64,000 nt of DNA from Varroa destructor (Eukaryota > Arthropoda > Arachnida > Mesostigmata > Varroidae), in the NCBI RefSeq assembly GCF_002443255.2, contig NW_019211458.1:38608014-38672013 (forward strand), written 5' to 3'. Shown in pieces: positions 35,814-47,935 of this stretch (positions are counted from its first letter, which is position 1; every line of letters begins with the position of its first letter). The notes beneath the pieces are model-generated. The model had not been told where the DNA came from and ran no database searches. It saw only the letters and a program-made list of their open reading frames with translations. A program made the translations under genes and the position numbers.

Positions 35814-36095
35814 TTAGAACTTCAAATTACCGATCGAAGGCAGGTCGGGCAGTTTGATATCCTTAATCTGTTGGCCAATGTTTATATTCTTCACGGCAGC
35901 AACACTTAGCCCACTTTCCTGCCGTTCGATTCGACTTTGTTCCTCTATTCTAGCGATAATTTCTGCCATGTTTGTTTCTAGGACCATTCCACCCATTACC
36001 AGCTCATTCAAAATATAATGAACTTTATCCACATGGAAGATAAGGTCCAGCTCGCAAACATTTTCAAAGCATTTGTCGAGTGTCTCCACAAATAC
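35814..36095 (-). CDS. AP3S: AP3S exon 2
   Basis: Ninety-three codons and TAA, after the acceptor TTTTTTACAG. It begins VFVETLDKCFENVCELDLIF and ends LPDLPSIGNLKF, which parallels the VPNLPSFK tail of the human protein. Confidence 0.96.
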   Translation of the reverse strand, partial: VFVETLDKCFENVCELDLIFHVDKVHYILNELVMGGMVLETNMAEIIARIEEQSRIERQESGLSVAAVKNINIGQQIKDIKLPDLPSIGNLKF

Positions 36096-36647
36096 CTGTA
36101 AAAAAGATAAACAAATAAAATTCAGATGATTCAAAGTTATACTTTACCGGTAAATTCCCATGTGCTACCTCTTTTCAGGACAGAAGCAACTGGTAAGGTC
36201 AAGTTGATCTTGAACGCTCCTGGAAATATAAAACGCGTATAAGAGTCGGCATGGTTATAAAAAGATTTGACAATGCTTCAATCAGTTGGAACTTGAACGA
36301 CAACATTGGCACGACTCCACAGGTCTGTTGTGTCTGGGACATATCATTTTGACACTAAAACAGGCGACACCAACCTGAATGAGGTCGAGAATGCCCAGCT
36401 CACTCTCTGACGAATCTACGCAGAAGACAAAAAACAATGTGGCATAATGACGATAAATTAACTTGTAGTCGCTGCCCCCAATCAATGATCCGCCTTCGAG
36501 GAAGTTACATACGTTATCCTCTCTTTTCGAGACCAACTGAAAAGTTTCCCTAATGATCTGCTGTTGTTCATCTTCCGAATAGCGTGTGTAGAATTTTGAC
36601 AGGCGAGGCTTGCCATGATTGTTGAATACAAGGATCGCCTTAATCAT
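35814..36647 (-). CDS. AP3S: AP-3 complex subunit sigma, two exons, complete
   Basis: This is the small subunit of the AP-3 adaptor, which sorts cargo from endosomes to lysosomes and lysosome-related organelles; the Drosophila orthologue is orange. Exons at 36375-36647 and 35814-36095 encode 184 aa (human about 193), with a phase-0 junction at ILDLIQ/VFVETLDKC. The start MIKAILVFNNHGKPRLSKFY is almost identical to the family, as are NVCNFLEGGSLIGGSD, IYRHYATLFFVFCVDSSESE and FENVCELDLIFHVDKVHYIL. I chose the ATG at 36645-36647 because family members start with MIKAI; an in-frame upstream extension is probably UTR. The C-terminal tail is divergent, as usual. The gene converges with cic and diverges from THOC3. 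Confidence 0.97.
36375..36647 (-). CDS. AP3S: AP3S exon 1 (coding part)
   Basis: Ninety-one codons from MIKAIL to LGILDLIQ, ending at CAG/GTTGGT on the minus strand. It holds most of the longin-like core of the small adaptin. Confidence 0.96.
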
Positions 36648-39596
36648 CTTTGTACGAGACGATGCTGTTGATGAAACGATCCGATATGAGTCCAAATGTG
36701 TGCTCGGTGTTTAAGCACAAAAACCATCAATAGATTTGCTTACACCGATTTAACGTGCGTAACTGAAATGTGACAAAAACTTGTGTGTGTAAAAAAAAGT
36801 GTAAAACTGGTCTCTATATAGACATATAAGCAACATACATGGACACAAAGCATGCTTCCAAGTATTTTTTGATTCGCGACATTTAGCGGAACCAAATTGA
36901 GCAAAGTTGGCTACTGCATCAGAGGAAATGAATTCATCGTTTACAACATGCCGTTGGACCCTAATACACAACGCACAACCAATGCAAGTGTCATAAGCTC
37001 GTTAATTATCGACACGTAGATTGCTTTGGTACTTGTCTATCATATATGCGCACGCATCTACTATTTCAAGATGTGGTACAATAATATTCTACTGTTTGTG
37101 CACAGACGCACGTATCTAGCTGAAAAAGACCAACGTTCACTAATCAACCGTTGATTGTCAAGACTGATGGACTACTTCTGTGCAAGTTAAACAATACGGA
37201 TGAGCGAAGGGCAAACATAGCCTTCACATACGTAAATGTCGTTCTTCCGAGAACAAAAAATACGAGACACTAAAAAACGAAACAATTCAATATTGCACTA
37301 TTTTCCTTTGATCTGTTGATAAATGTCGAGAATACTACCTGAGGAACAAGTGTGCGCACTGCCATGCGCAAACTGCTAGGTCTGATACGTACAAATATTT
37401 CGCCGTTTCCTCTTTGCACCGCAATTCAACGCTTCTCACGCCATCCCTAGAGAAAAACAGTGAGGCAGTCCATTCAGTGGTCCTATTTCGATCAAACTAC
37501 TCTGACAGCTGCTGTTACTGCAGTAAAACCTTGCATGGCCAGCGAATCCCTTTAAGTCTTCCTGTTTGTCGTCTGCTGCAGAGAATCCACTACTTGTTAT
37601 GTTTCTCCAGCATCGACGAAGCAAACGCTATCGAAGCAGAGTAACACGGGGTCAACACAACACGGACACGCTTAAATAAACTAGCTCGTATATAGTGTAG
37701 TGTACTAGCAACATGAAGCTATGCGGTGGGATTATTCTGAAATGCTGCTGTGTTTTGTTGTTGGGGTGTAAATATTGATGCCGGCTTAGCCAGCGATGGT
37801 GTCTTCTCGATTGAGCTTCGGAACGACAGTGAAAAAAAAGCATTTCTATTCTGAATAGTTAACGGTAAACGTAAGGATAATTTTATTCCGAGTACAACGG
37901 TGATAATGCAGAGTGTGAAAACGTACTGCAGTTATTATTTTAATTTATCTAGACAGATGGCAAAGAGTTACGATAACGAGTACACTACAATTTATATTGA
38001 AGATTTCTTTTTTCGACCTTCACGAGGCTTTGTTCATATGAACTCTCTTGCATTGTCATAACATTTAACGGCAGTAAATAATCATTATAGATTACGACAA
38101 ACTTAATTTTAGGCACAACGTAGTTTACTCATCCTTTGAGTCAAATTACGTAATTGTTTTATTAATACATATTCTTTGATCTGGCGGTTCAAACTGAACG
38201 AGCCTAACTTAATCATTGCCAATATAGATATATATATATATATATATGAGTGTTATATTTGTCTAGAGCTAAACTGGGCTATTACTACATTAGGCTAGGG
38301 CAAGTGACTATCGAGCATTTGTTTCTGTCAGGTGACAACAAAATCAGTTTACTTCAATATATAAATGCACATATCCTAATATTTATCCCATCCAATTTCA
38401 TTTTTCATTACTATTTTTCGTTATTGTTCGAAAAATAAAGCGTCTGACGGAACAGTGCTTCTTTTGTGCCATATGCCAAAAGGGATGAAGCTGCACCTAA
38501 AGGTCCCAAACAATGCAGCACTTTGGTAGTCCCGCGCCACAAAACTGATCTGTTTTTGACGACTTCAACTGTCGTCATTAATACATCTAGCGTTCGTCAC
38601 TTTGGTCGCAATCCTGACTTATGAAGGATGCCAACAAACGATGATAATGCAGGTGTTAAACTTTAAAGAACGAAAAGAGATTACTTAATACTTTCGTGGA
38701 GATTAAGCAAAGGCTCAAATGGCATTTTGCCGGTATAGGTGTATGTGTAGATTAAAAGTTTTTTATACATTTTTTTTAAAGCTTTATTCAATATAACAAT
38801 CATCTGCGGCGACTACAGTTCCAATTCAGAGCCTAAACCGTTTTAAAAATGTTATTTCTTTAATTTTCGAATAACTTTAATTGCAATGCATTAAGCGATA
38901 TTAAAATACACAATATGAAAAAAATGTTTACAGAATTAAATTTCTGCCCGATGGTAGGCCGAAAGACTTAAAAATGCAAGCGCTCGGAAAGTCTCAAAAA
39001 AATTAATCCATAAAGTTAGATCTTACCGACTTGGTTGACATTAGATATTCTCTTCGATGAAAAGACCGTCAATTTCTATAGGAAAAATCCAAGCACATCA
39101 AAAACTGATCTGAATCATTTTGATGCATTGTCGATCGTTTGAATGTAAATTCGGTTGAAGATTTTCCAATCTATCTCATAAAAATCTTTATTCAGTTTGT
39201 CAGAGACCCCATGACAAATCGGCAATTGCATAGACTTCCGAGAAGAAGGGTTTCTAATTTTAATATGAGTTTGTTCAGTACGAAAATATTGTATCAAAGC
39301 TACTCTTTATTCAAATTCTGAAAACGATGCTGTGTCCTTGGGCATCACGAGTCCATTGTTTACTTCTAGGAACTAGTCTGGTACCAGTGGTAACGGATAA
39401 ACGCAAGTTTTGCGCAGTTGGAACGGGCCATCCGGTTTATGCGTATCGCAATAAGCTTTGTAATTATGTGTACTAAGACGTTATTATTCTGTACATGTAG
39501 CACTTGCGTAAAGTCGATTTATGGCCTTCTTTTTATGTCTTAAACATGTTTTACTTTCCTGACTTTCTGATCCGTCTTAAACAGAGCAAAAAAATT
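36648..39596. other. Divergent AP3S-THOC3 intergenic region
   Basis: About 2.9 kb separate the two start codons, so both promoters should lie here. I see no coding exon. A (TA)n tract is at 38226-38247. Small frames at 37414-37644 and 39115-39321 have no convincing homology. Confidence 0.5.
38226..38247. repeat. (TA)n microsatellite
   Basis: About eleven TA units upstream of THOC3. Confidence 0.85.
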
Positions 39597-39788
39597 ATGA
39601 GCACAAATAGACCCTCGACCGAGGTGCTTACACTTCGTAAGCATTTTGCTCAAAATGACCGCCAACGCGAGCTGAGTGTACACTCACTGAAAGTGCATTG
39701 CGTAACCTGGAACCAAGATGGACGTAGACTAGCCTCGGGTAGCCTTGACAAGAGTGTTACTATATTTAATCTGGAAAAAGATCGACTG
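39597..39788 (+). CDS. THOC3: THOC3 exon 1 (coding part)
   Basis: Sixty-four codons from MSTNRPSTEV to NLEKDRL, ending at CTG/GTGAGT in phase 0. It contains the first WD blade. Confidence 0.92.
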
Positions 39789-42700
39789 GTGAGTCTCATG
39801 AAATAGGGCTATTAGTTTCCACTTTACGACAACTGAGTATATATTGTTATTTATTTTATTATATTTTGTCACTCTGTCCTATATATACCTTTACGCTCAC
39901 AGGGGCCTTATTAGCCTACAGAGAAATTTCAAATAACGTTCGCTAGTTTCATTGCGAACAAATAAAAGTAAACAAATTAATTGCCGGTATCCATGTTAAT
40001 TTATTTAGGCAAAGGATACAACGCTTCGTGGACACTCGGAGTCGGTCGACCAATTGTGCTGGCATCCACGTAACCCTGACGTGCTTGCAACAGCATCCAT
40101 TGATCGAAGTGTGAAATTATGGGACGCGCGCCAGCCTAAAGCAGTTCACACAGTTGCTACGAAAGGCGAAAACATCAATATCTGTTGGCACCCGGATGGT
40201 CAAACTCTTGCTGTTGGAAACAAAGAAGTAGGAGTCTATTATTATTTGATTTCCTATTGTTGATTTAGTAGATTTAGTTTTGAAAGGACGACTATTATAT
40301 TAACGCTAGTCTAAGATTAATGTTGAAATATTACTTTACCTTATTATTACATAATAGCTTAAAATTCTACAGTTTTAGAGTGACCGGTTCAGTATACCTA
40401 ATAAAGCTGCGCATCATTACAACTGGTAATTGCAACATTTAGCCCATTTGAAATTGAAGGACCTTTGGAAACTATCGAAAAAAATTTGCTGAAAATGAGC
40501 AAGGTTTTGTTTGACTAAAGTAACTCAAAAATTGTATTTTCCGGTCGCGTATTTTTAGCAATATAATTTCATAATAATTTAGGGTTCGTGTAATCATAAT
40601 AGGTTGCATTAATAGCATTTATTGCGGGCAGGATCTGGTGTCGTTTGTAGATGTGTCAACGTTCAAAATTCGTCAGGAGCAACAATTCAAATTTGAGGTG
40701 AACGAAATGTCCTGGGACAAAAGCGGCTATTTTTTCTTTCTTACAAGCGGACTTGGCTGTATTCATGTATTCAGGTAATTAGCAGTCTTGTCGAAGATAT
40801 TTTTACGCTTAAGTAAATTATATAGATGACTTACCTGATTAATTCGAGTAGTGATTGTTGTGAATTTACAGCTCCGGCAACCATTGTATTTATATATAAA
40901 CTGTTACAAGCAAATCCGGCGAACTTTGAAATTGAATAATTTCCGAATTAGATGGACTGTTAGATTAAAGTAATGGTTTTTAATATGTCAGAGATACTCT
41001 TTTCTTATAGTCGTGTATTAGCGCTCAATTAGCTTCTGAACAACCATATATAGATATATACTTCCTCTATCTATGGCTTCTCGAAGTAAGTTGACAGTAA
41101 TATATATGTTTGCTCACTGATAGCCTTTTTTAGGGAAAAAAAAGTTGTAACTCGGGCCAATCGAGTGGATAAGCGTGTTGAAGCCAACATTGCATATTTT
41201 TCGTTCAATCCAGAAAGTAACTGGAGCATGACAGTAAGGTCTGCTGTTGTCTTTAAGTAAGCAGACTGCATATTTTCAGTTGCCATGCAAACAATCCGAG
41301 AATCCCTTGAGAAACTCTTGATAGCGGGTATACATTCATTGTTCCATTTTCAAGGATTATCTCACAGTAGCAGATGCCCTTGATGTCCACCATAAATACT
41401 ACCATTACTTTACGCCCAAACTTACTTAACACTGCTACCGAACTCAATATATCGTTTGCTCGCTTAGTGCCTTTTTAGAAGGTGGCAGATTGAGCCATGC
41501 CTCGTCTATGACGATCACATGCTCCAGACAGGTTTCTCATTGAATAAAATTTTGCAAATTGAATGTGGAACAAACTATCTCGAATGATGAATGGTTGGAG
41601 ACCCATTTAGTATTTAATTTCCGCATTTTCAGTATTTAGGTTATAATTATGTAACACGCTTCGTGTGGAATTCGAGTGGAATTCGAAGGGCGAAAAAAGC
41701 AGAGCCCTTAGACTCTGCTTTTGTAAAAAGCCTCATCAATTGCAACAATACTGAGACATTTACTAGCCAAATTGTGGCTGCTAGTGGCGCGTAGCTCAAA
41801 AGTTCAATTACTTAATTTAAAAATCCGTCAGATTCGCTTAATTTAAGGACTAACACATTGTCAATCTAGCAAAGTCTATCTGGAGGGTTTAGATTGCAAT
41901 GAAATTTTTTAAAAGAATAATTCGCTTCTGTGATTTCCGGATCTCTATGGCAGTTACCCGGAGATGACTAGTATTCAAGTACTGCAGGCTCATCCGTCCA
42001 ATTGTATATGCATAGAGTTTGATCCTCGTGGGCGTTATTTTGCAACCGGCAGCTCAGATGCCCTCGTCTCACTTTGGGATGTTAACGAACTTATTTGCAT
42101 TCGTACCTTCAACAGGTAAGTCTTCTATAGGGGCACGGATAGCTCTCGGGCTGGCATAACCATGTTTTAGTAGATCGGGACATATGTCCTATCGGATAGA
42201 TAAGTTTTTAAGAAATCTAAGAGATGGCCGCTAAGTTGATGGAACCACAAGATTTTTAGACATTTTTGAGTGAGTAAATTGGTTAAGTAAATTCAACACA
42301 CTTCCACTACATGTAGCCAAATCTGATACATTCCGGTCGATTCTACGCATTTGATTTCCCTGGAGGACGTGTACGGATCCTAATGGATGTAATCCTCTAC
42401 TTTGTGGAGAATCAGCTAACTTTATAGAGATGTCTTTTTCTTTTAAACAGAGTATGTAGAATATTTTGATGCGTACCAGATTTGTTAACTTACCTTCAAA
42501 TGCCCTGAAAAAGCTTATCAATTTCTAATTCCTCTAATTTCCAAAAATTAGCTGGTAATCTCGACATTTCAACCTATCTTATTGAGCAGATCTTATACCG
42601 ATATACCAAAATATGGTTCCGAGTTAGATCACCCCTTCCCTTGTTGAAGCAGATCATAGTGCTATATATATTTAACATCTAGTGGGCTAATTTTATCTAA

Positions 42701-43629
42701 CCTTCTCACATATAAATATGTAACATATGCAGAACGGACTTCAATAGATAAGTTTATGCAGATTCACAAATTTTTTGTTAACCATTCATCGTAGAAACTA
42801 CTGTAAATTGTTTTTGAAAGGTATTATAGGTCTATTTCGCTATATTTGATTTTGAACGTTATTGCCATCTAATCCACATATCCGACACAAAATCTTTGAA
42901 GGCTGGAATCGTTTAAAAATGAGCAATGGCAAATATTTTGAGTACGTTTCATGTGATTGGAAATGTTATAATATTTTACAACATTTGAGACCGAAAAAGG
43001 TTGAAAATGAAAATTACGTTTTTTTTTGATGGAACTGTTTTCTTCGTCCACTGACCACCTAAAGCAGATATTACTTAAGAGGTATACGCTTGGATAGCCA
43101 CATTTGGATATTATCTTCCTGGATGTATTTTCGCGTATACGTGTTTTCTAGGTTGGACTGGCCAGTTCGTACACTAAGCTTTAGCCACGATGGAAAGTTA
43201 ATTGCATCGGCGTCTGAGGACCTTGTTATAGACATTGCACACGTTGAAACAGGTGAGCACATGGATAGCGCCATAGTTGGTAACAGTGGCGTGTCCTCGG
43301 TGCTATTATAATTTATTTTGTATTCAGTCCCGTTAAGCTGTTAGGCATATAAATTAGCTGTAGATTATATAATAAACGTAGTATATTTTACAACTCATAA
43401 TTTAGTAATGTGTGTAGATAACTACATTATGTAGCTTAAACCATGCTGTCTATGTTCACCAACAGGTGAAATGGTTCACCAAATTCCTGTTAAAGCGTCG
43501 ACGTTCTCAGTGGCATGGCATCCAAAACGGCACCTATTGGCGTTTGCTTGCGACGATAAATATCCGTTGTCAGAAGATCGAGAAAGGGACGCGGGCCTCG
43601 TAAAACTTTTTGGATTAAGTAGAGAATAG
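39597..43629 (+). CDS. THOC3: THO complex subunit 3 (THOC3/Tex1), WD40 protein, six exons, complete
   Basis: A WD40 propeller subunit of the nuclear THO/TREX complex, which couples transcription to mRNA packaging and export. Exons 39597-39788, 40009-40227, 40632-40774, 41954-42115, 43152-43252 and 43466-43629 join in frame into 326 aa (human 351, with a longer N-terminus). Diagnostic blocks in order: VHCVTWNQDGRRLASGSLD, LRGHSESVDQLCWHPRNPD, TKGENINICWHPDGQTLAVG, QFKFEVNEMSWD, AHPSNCICIEFDP, SSDALVSLWDVNELICIRTF, RLDWPVRTLSFSHDGK and FSVAWHPKRHLLAFACDDK. I chose the ATG at 39597 because the homologous region begins about 25 residues later. An in-frame upstream ATG at 39546 is possible but unsupported. 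Introns are 220-1180 bp. It is convergent with BNIP3. Confidence 0.97.
40009..40227 (+). CDS. THOC3: THOC3 exon 2
   Basis: Seventy-three codons, phase 0 at both ends, from AKDTTLRGHSESVDQLCWHP to TLAVGNKE before GTAGGA. It contains SVKLWDARQPK, a canonical WD dipeptide. Confidence 0.95.
40632..40774 (+). CDS. THOC3: THOC3 exon 3
   Basis: Begins DLVSFVDVSTFKIRQEQQFK after GCGGGCAG and ends with 2 nt of a Ser codon at AG/GTAATT. It matches the DDVVTFIDAKTHR region of the human protein. Confidence 0.94.
41090..41535 (-). mobile_element. Mariner transposase relic in THOC3 intron 3
   Basis: Read on the minus strand in several frames: VIVIDEAW (first catalytic Asp block), KVMVVFMVDIKGICYCE (the KVM...D.KG motif), then LLKDNSRP and, in the same open stretch, IGPSYNFFFP. 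Exactly 34 residues lie between the Asp of LLKDN and the Asn of SYNFF, which is the D,D34D spacing of mariner transposases. The third Asp is replaced by Asn, and stops and frameshifts separate the blocks. N- and C-terminal parts and the inverted repeats are not recognised. It differs from the relic at 9.6 kb (DEAW-type against DEKW-type), so it is probably a separate invasion. Confidence 0.8.
41695..41722. repeat. Perfect 10-bp inverted repeat, 8-nt loop
   Basis: AAAAGCAGAG at 41695-41704 pairs with CTCTGCTTTT at 41713-41722 in THOC3 intron 3. A short direct repeat, GTGGAATTCGA twice, lies just upstream at about 41664-41686. Confidence 0.85.
41954..42115 (+). CDS. THOC3: THOC3 exon 4
   Basis: Completes the Ser codon and reads YPEMTSIQVLQAHPSNCICI through LVSLWDVNELICIRTFN. 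It ends with 2 nt at AG/GTAAGT. Confidence 0.96.
43152..43252 (+). CDS. THOC3: THOC3 exon 5
   Basis: Opens with the completed Arg codon and LDWPVRTLSFSHDGKLIASA, then ASEDLVIDIAHVET. It ends with 1 nt at G/GTGAGC. Confidence 0.96.
43466..43629 (+). CDS. THOC3: THOC3 exon 6 (terminal)
   Basis: Opens with the completed Gly codon, then EMVHQIPVKASTFSVAWHPK and AGLVKLFGLSRE with TAG at 43627-43629. It matches the human C-terminus around AGTVKLFGL. Confidence 0.96.
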
Positions 43630-43932
43630 ACTATCTTCAATTTTGTTTTGCCTCTTATAGTATTTCGAAGTGCGATGTTGAAAATGTCGTATATGTAACA
43701 AAAATAATTGTATTTATTAATTCGTATTTCTCGCCATCAGAAGAAATGTGAGTACTAGCCGGTTTAAATATATTAAATAGAGAACGCATTTATTCGTCCG
43801 AGCATACTGTGTATGTCATTAGATCAGTAAAAACAAATTGACATACCAATGTAAAGGACTGCATGAGCGTTGCAACGCGTGCAGGTGGGGCATATGTAGG
43901 GAATACTGTGGTGGTAACTTTATACAATTTTG

Positions 43933-43979
43933 TTAAGACTAAGAGAAGAACTCGCGGAGAGTTCTTCTCTCAGTCTTGA
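43933..43979 (+). repeat. 21-bp near-perfect hairpin in THOC3 3' region
   Basis: Arms 43933-43953 and 43959-43979 pair with one mismatch and one G-U, around a 5-nt loop (GCGGA). It lies between the THOC3 stop and the AATAAA at 44049, so it is probably transcribed in the 3' UTR. Confidence 0.75.
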
Positions 43980-44048
43980 GTACGCAAATGTCAGAATTTG
44001 CTGGTGGAATTTATTTGATAAACTGATGTATAATGGCATGTTCATGTA

Positions 44049-44054
44049 AATAAA
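44049..44054 (+). terminator. Candidate THOC3 polyadenylation signal
   Basis: Canonical AATAAA, 420 nt after the stop codon. Confidence 0.4.
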
Positions 44055-47013
44055 CAATGTTATATATTGTCTTGTGAAATGAATAATTGCAGATATTAAT
44101 ATCTGCTTCCTATTTCATATTTACTTCTATATCATGGTAACTGAGGTGCATGTCTATGTTGTCTGTATGTGTGTGGAGACCTACGAATCCCTAAGTATTC
44201 TGAGGGCTTGCGTAAAGGACCAACTTTGTCCAGTTATACCACATTGGCCTATGCCTATTGAACCTACACGCGCTTCGATAAAGCTGCATGTGAGGTAATT
44301 AATATGTAGCTACTTGATGTATAGCAGTAGAAGCAGTGTTCTAATCTATCGTATGACATCGCACAGCGAAGAAGTTTGCATCACTTCATTGACTCATAAG
44401 ATGATGACTGAGTTTCCTTGTCGTAACCGCTTAACCGGAATATTAGTTACATTATTGTTCAGGTCTGCGTGTAATCATCAACCGTGCCTATGGTATCCAA
44501 TGAAGAACAAAGATTTTCTTGGTGAAATCGTACAAAGTTTTTAATGTCGCTTATTTATTCATTAAATATTTAGCAATCATAGCAATGCACATCGAGCTTT
44601 TAACCGCTTTCCGTCTCGCTTTTCCTCTTCGTTGCCTTTTTTCTTGTTTTTGATGTTATTCCATTAGCCATTCTTCTAGTCCATTTGCATTTCCACTTTG
44701 CTGTTGATTTCTCCATTTCTGCAATGAATGCTTCTCCCTAGTCATTAAATTAATTCATGTACAACTTTTTTCATGTTGCTCTCATTAATTCTATTATAAT
44801 TTTATCTAATGTCACATTATAATTATCAAGAATATGACGTTATTATCTCATTTCGCTTTTTTGCAGTTTTCCTATTTTTCTATTAATTTCTTAGTTTTTT
44901 CAAACCAACAAATTGCAACTTTTCGTCAATAACGTGCTCACCGTGTAAAGACTTTTTAATGCTACGAAAATAAAACTATAAGAAAAAAGATGATTTAAAT
45001 GTACGCTGACTTCATGATCATACTGTTATTCTCGTTAGACGTGCCGTTGAATGATTATGGTATAATTGATAATAAGCGTAGTTTGCGAAACGGGGTATGC
45101 GTATGATATGTGCCCATGACATGATGAAAGCGATACGGCCGGAGACCTGTTTTTCGCGATGCTGCTTTTTGCAATTTCATATTTGATTGTTTTCGGTTTT
45201 CCTCACAGATCGGGCCATAGTTTAGTTTCGCTTTAATAGCCCGAAATGATTGTATGCACGGTTTTAGGTTATATATGTGAATAGTTGGTGTGAGTTATCG
45301 TATTTGTTTGTTAACGCAATCAGTGAATTTGTTTATTGCCTTTAACTTTGGACCTAACACGTTCGGTGAATTTGGGATTTTAGGTAGGTTACGAAATAAT
45401 ACAAGATGTTACATAATCTCTTTTTGTTTATCGCTTGTTATGTATGCAATTTTTTAGTGGTCGAATTTGTCTACTTGACAAAACGTGTCCACAAACGTTT
45501 TCCGTTATTCTGCTTTCCGACGGACGGATATGGGCATCGTGCGCGGTCTTCCGTTGATTTTTTTCTATCTAGTTCTGCATCTATTATTAGTTCGTATCCT
45601 TTTGTATTTGTGGTTTTTTTTTCTGTTTTCAGTCACCGTCTAAATAATAATAACAATGATGATACAAAAAAGCGAAGTATTAAACATAGGCTTTTATTAA
45701 TATTTCCCACTTGTCGTTTTGTCTATATCCCCATTACTACATCTGTTTACGTAGGTATATACAGTACATCGATATACACTGAATAAGTTGCTTTCAGTTA
45801 CCATTATTACACGTAAATTATTTCATCATCGCCATTAATAATAATATTACTAATACTAATTACCAGTATGACGTTACCTATGTATATTCTTGCCTGTAAC
45901 TTAGGCTGCTGCTATAGTTATTGGTTTCAATGTTAGGCTAGTGGTTCTAGTATGGGACAATTGGGACAGGGGAGATATTCTGAAATCCCATACGTTGTTC
46001 GATTGATGGCTTGTTATATAGGCCATGACTATATCTCCTCTTTGTTTCTGTATGCAAGAGAGGACGACGACGACGATAGGACGCATCATTACTTTTTCAT
46101 TATGAAGTTATATTCTGCAGTATTAATTGCCATCTGTTTTGGTTGATTGGAATAGCATACGGATAGCAGCGCTTACTGCTGTGGCCAGAGAAGTCGATAA
46201 TACATAGACGTTCTTTCTATTTAAAATCGATTTTGTCTCTGCGAGTAGTTTTTGCATAATTTCGTCTATTTTTGCTTATTTGCACTTATTTGAGGATCTA
46301 CGTCTCGTAGTCGTATTCGGCCAGCATTGAGATGGTTGTCCTTTTTTCACTTAAGTTCTAACCACCTTTGAATACGGCGAAGCGATTTATTAACTGTCTT
46401 CGGAGTGTAGAAATATATATATTTATTGCAGACCTCGTTATGTAGACACTTTTGTGTATGCTTCGAAATAGTTTGTTAGATCACCTCTCTTGCTATATCA
46501 ACACAACAACTAAATACTGCAAACCGCCTGGCAAGTTTCTTCAATCCTCGTACACAATACGCAAATAGATATACTACTTGTTGGTTTGTTTCCTTTAGAA
46601 TCTCTGACATCTTCCCACTATCGATTTTTCCCGACTACACTACTTTTTAATTTCGGAATTGCTCACCGCGTCTTGAAATTTTTGTAAGCGGGAAATAGCT
46701 AGAAGAGCGCAGACAAGAAAAACTGACAAAATACTATAGCGTAGGATTTAACTTCCTAGCGTCTTTTAAATTTGGTACATTGGTTGTGGATAAAGAGAAT
46801 TATTCTCAGTTTTAAATCCATGCTGTCGCTTACATAAGCGTATGTCCCGTAGTTGATTAAAGCCGCCACTTGTTTTCTACTGGAAAGGAAGAAACAAACG
46901 ACTATGGGATACGATATTTCTTCTCGAAGGTGGAAAAAAAATGTGGGATGAACCGCTGTTTGCAACGAAATTACGGGTTTTGCGAAGCGATACTTAGCTT
47001 GTTTACCAAATAA

Positions 47014-47105
47014 GGGTCTCAAATCGAGCCCTTTTTCCCAATGAGACCACCTTCAGTCCTAACACGTTTGTTTTAGTCAATCGAGCCACTGATCGACGCC
47101 AACGT
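47014..47105 (-). mobile_element. tRNA-derived SINE-like fragment A
   Basis: On the minus strand, ATCAGTGGCTCGATTG resembles a pol III A-box region, and about 55 bases later GGGCTCGATTTGA resembles the B-box consensus GGTTCGANTCC. Between them is CTGAAGGTGGTC, as in many tRNA-derived SINEs. It is degenerate. Confidence 0.4.
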
Positions 47106-47885
47106 TTGCAATATTCATAGCTCGGGTAAAAGACTGTAAGAACTAGAACATTGCAAGTTAAATACAAGGGAATGGAGAAGCTGGGGGTGCGATAGAGCTC
47201 GGAACAAACTAGGCAGAAAATGTTTAGGGGCAAGCCACTCATACAGTTGATGATTTTTATTGCTTTTTTTTTAATAATCATAGATCTTATTCCTACGTTT
47301 CGTCTCTAACAAGCTAAGTAAGCCAATGCGCTTGGTCCTTCGATCCTTACTGGCTAATCTCGTAAGCGATAATGTGTAATCAACACAAATTTGTCTATCC
47401 ACTAAAAGACAATTTTTTCTTTTTTCTTTTGGCCTGTGTTGTGACAATTCTCATTCACATGGGCTAGTAATTAGACATGAACCGACATCGCCATACTTTT
47501 AGAGAGCTAGCATTCAAACAATTTTAACTTCCTTAGAATGTCATTTCTATCTCTTGCTGCGTATTAGGATTCAATTGATATCCATTTGGGCTTACTTCTT
47601 ATTAACAGGGCATTGTACCTAATTGTATATATTTATATATATTTTAGATTACTGTTATTACTACATAATCGTACATTAGATATTGGCGCTCGTGTTCTGC
47701 TCACGATGTGTTTCTGCTCCGTGTCTAATGCAAATTGCGACACATGTCTGTCTCCGGTGCACGCGAAATGGTAGAGGTATGTCGTGTTGTCGTCTGTCTT
47801 GATTATCGAGGACCAAAGGCCATTACCATTACTACAGTCTTTCTGTTCGTTGTTTTCTTTTCCTGTATTTTCTTTTTGGTCCTCA

Positions 47886-47935
47886 GCGGTCGCCCAGTGG
47901 TTAGCGTCTATTCGACGTGAGGGTGGGGAACCAAA
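47886..47935 (+). mobile_element. tRNA-derived SINE-like fragment B
   Basis: GCGGTCGCCCAGTGGTTAGC is close to the tRNA A-box consensus TRGCNNAGTGG, followed by GTGAGGGTGGGGAACC in the B-box position. It shares CGGT(C/G)GCCCAGTGG and GTGAGGGT with the fragment at 56556. Confidence 0.45.

Noticed and set aside
39115..39321. Possible third mariner C-terminus (DFYEIDW...TIDNASK on the minus strand)
   Set aside because: Only a weak DFY...ID pattern; no catalytic blocks found upstream of it.
45406..45786. 126-codon open frame rich in Phe, Leu, Val and Tyr
   Set aside because: The hydrophobic look follows from T-rich DNA; no homology and no gene context.
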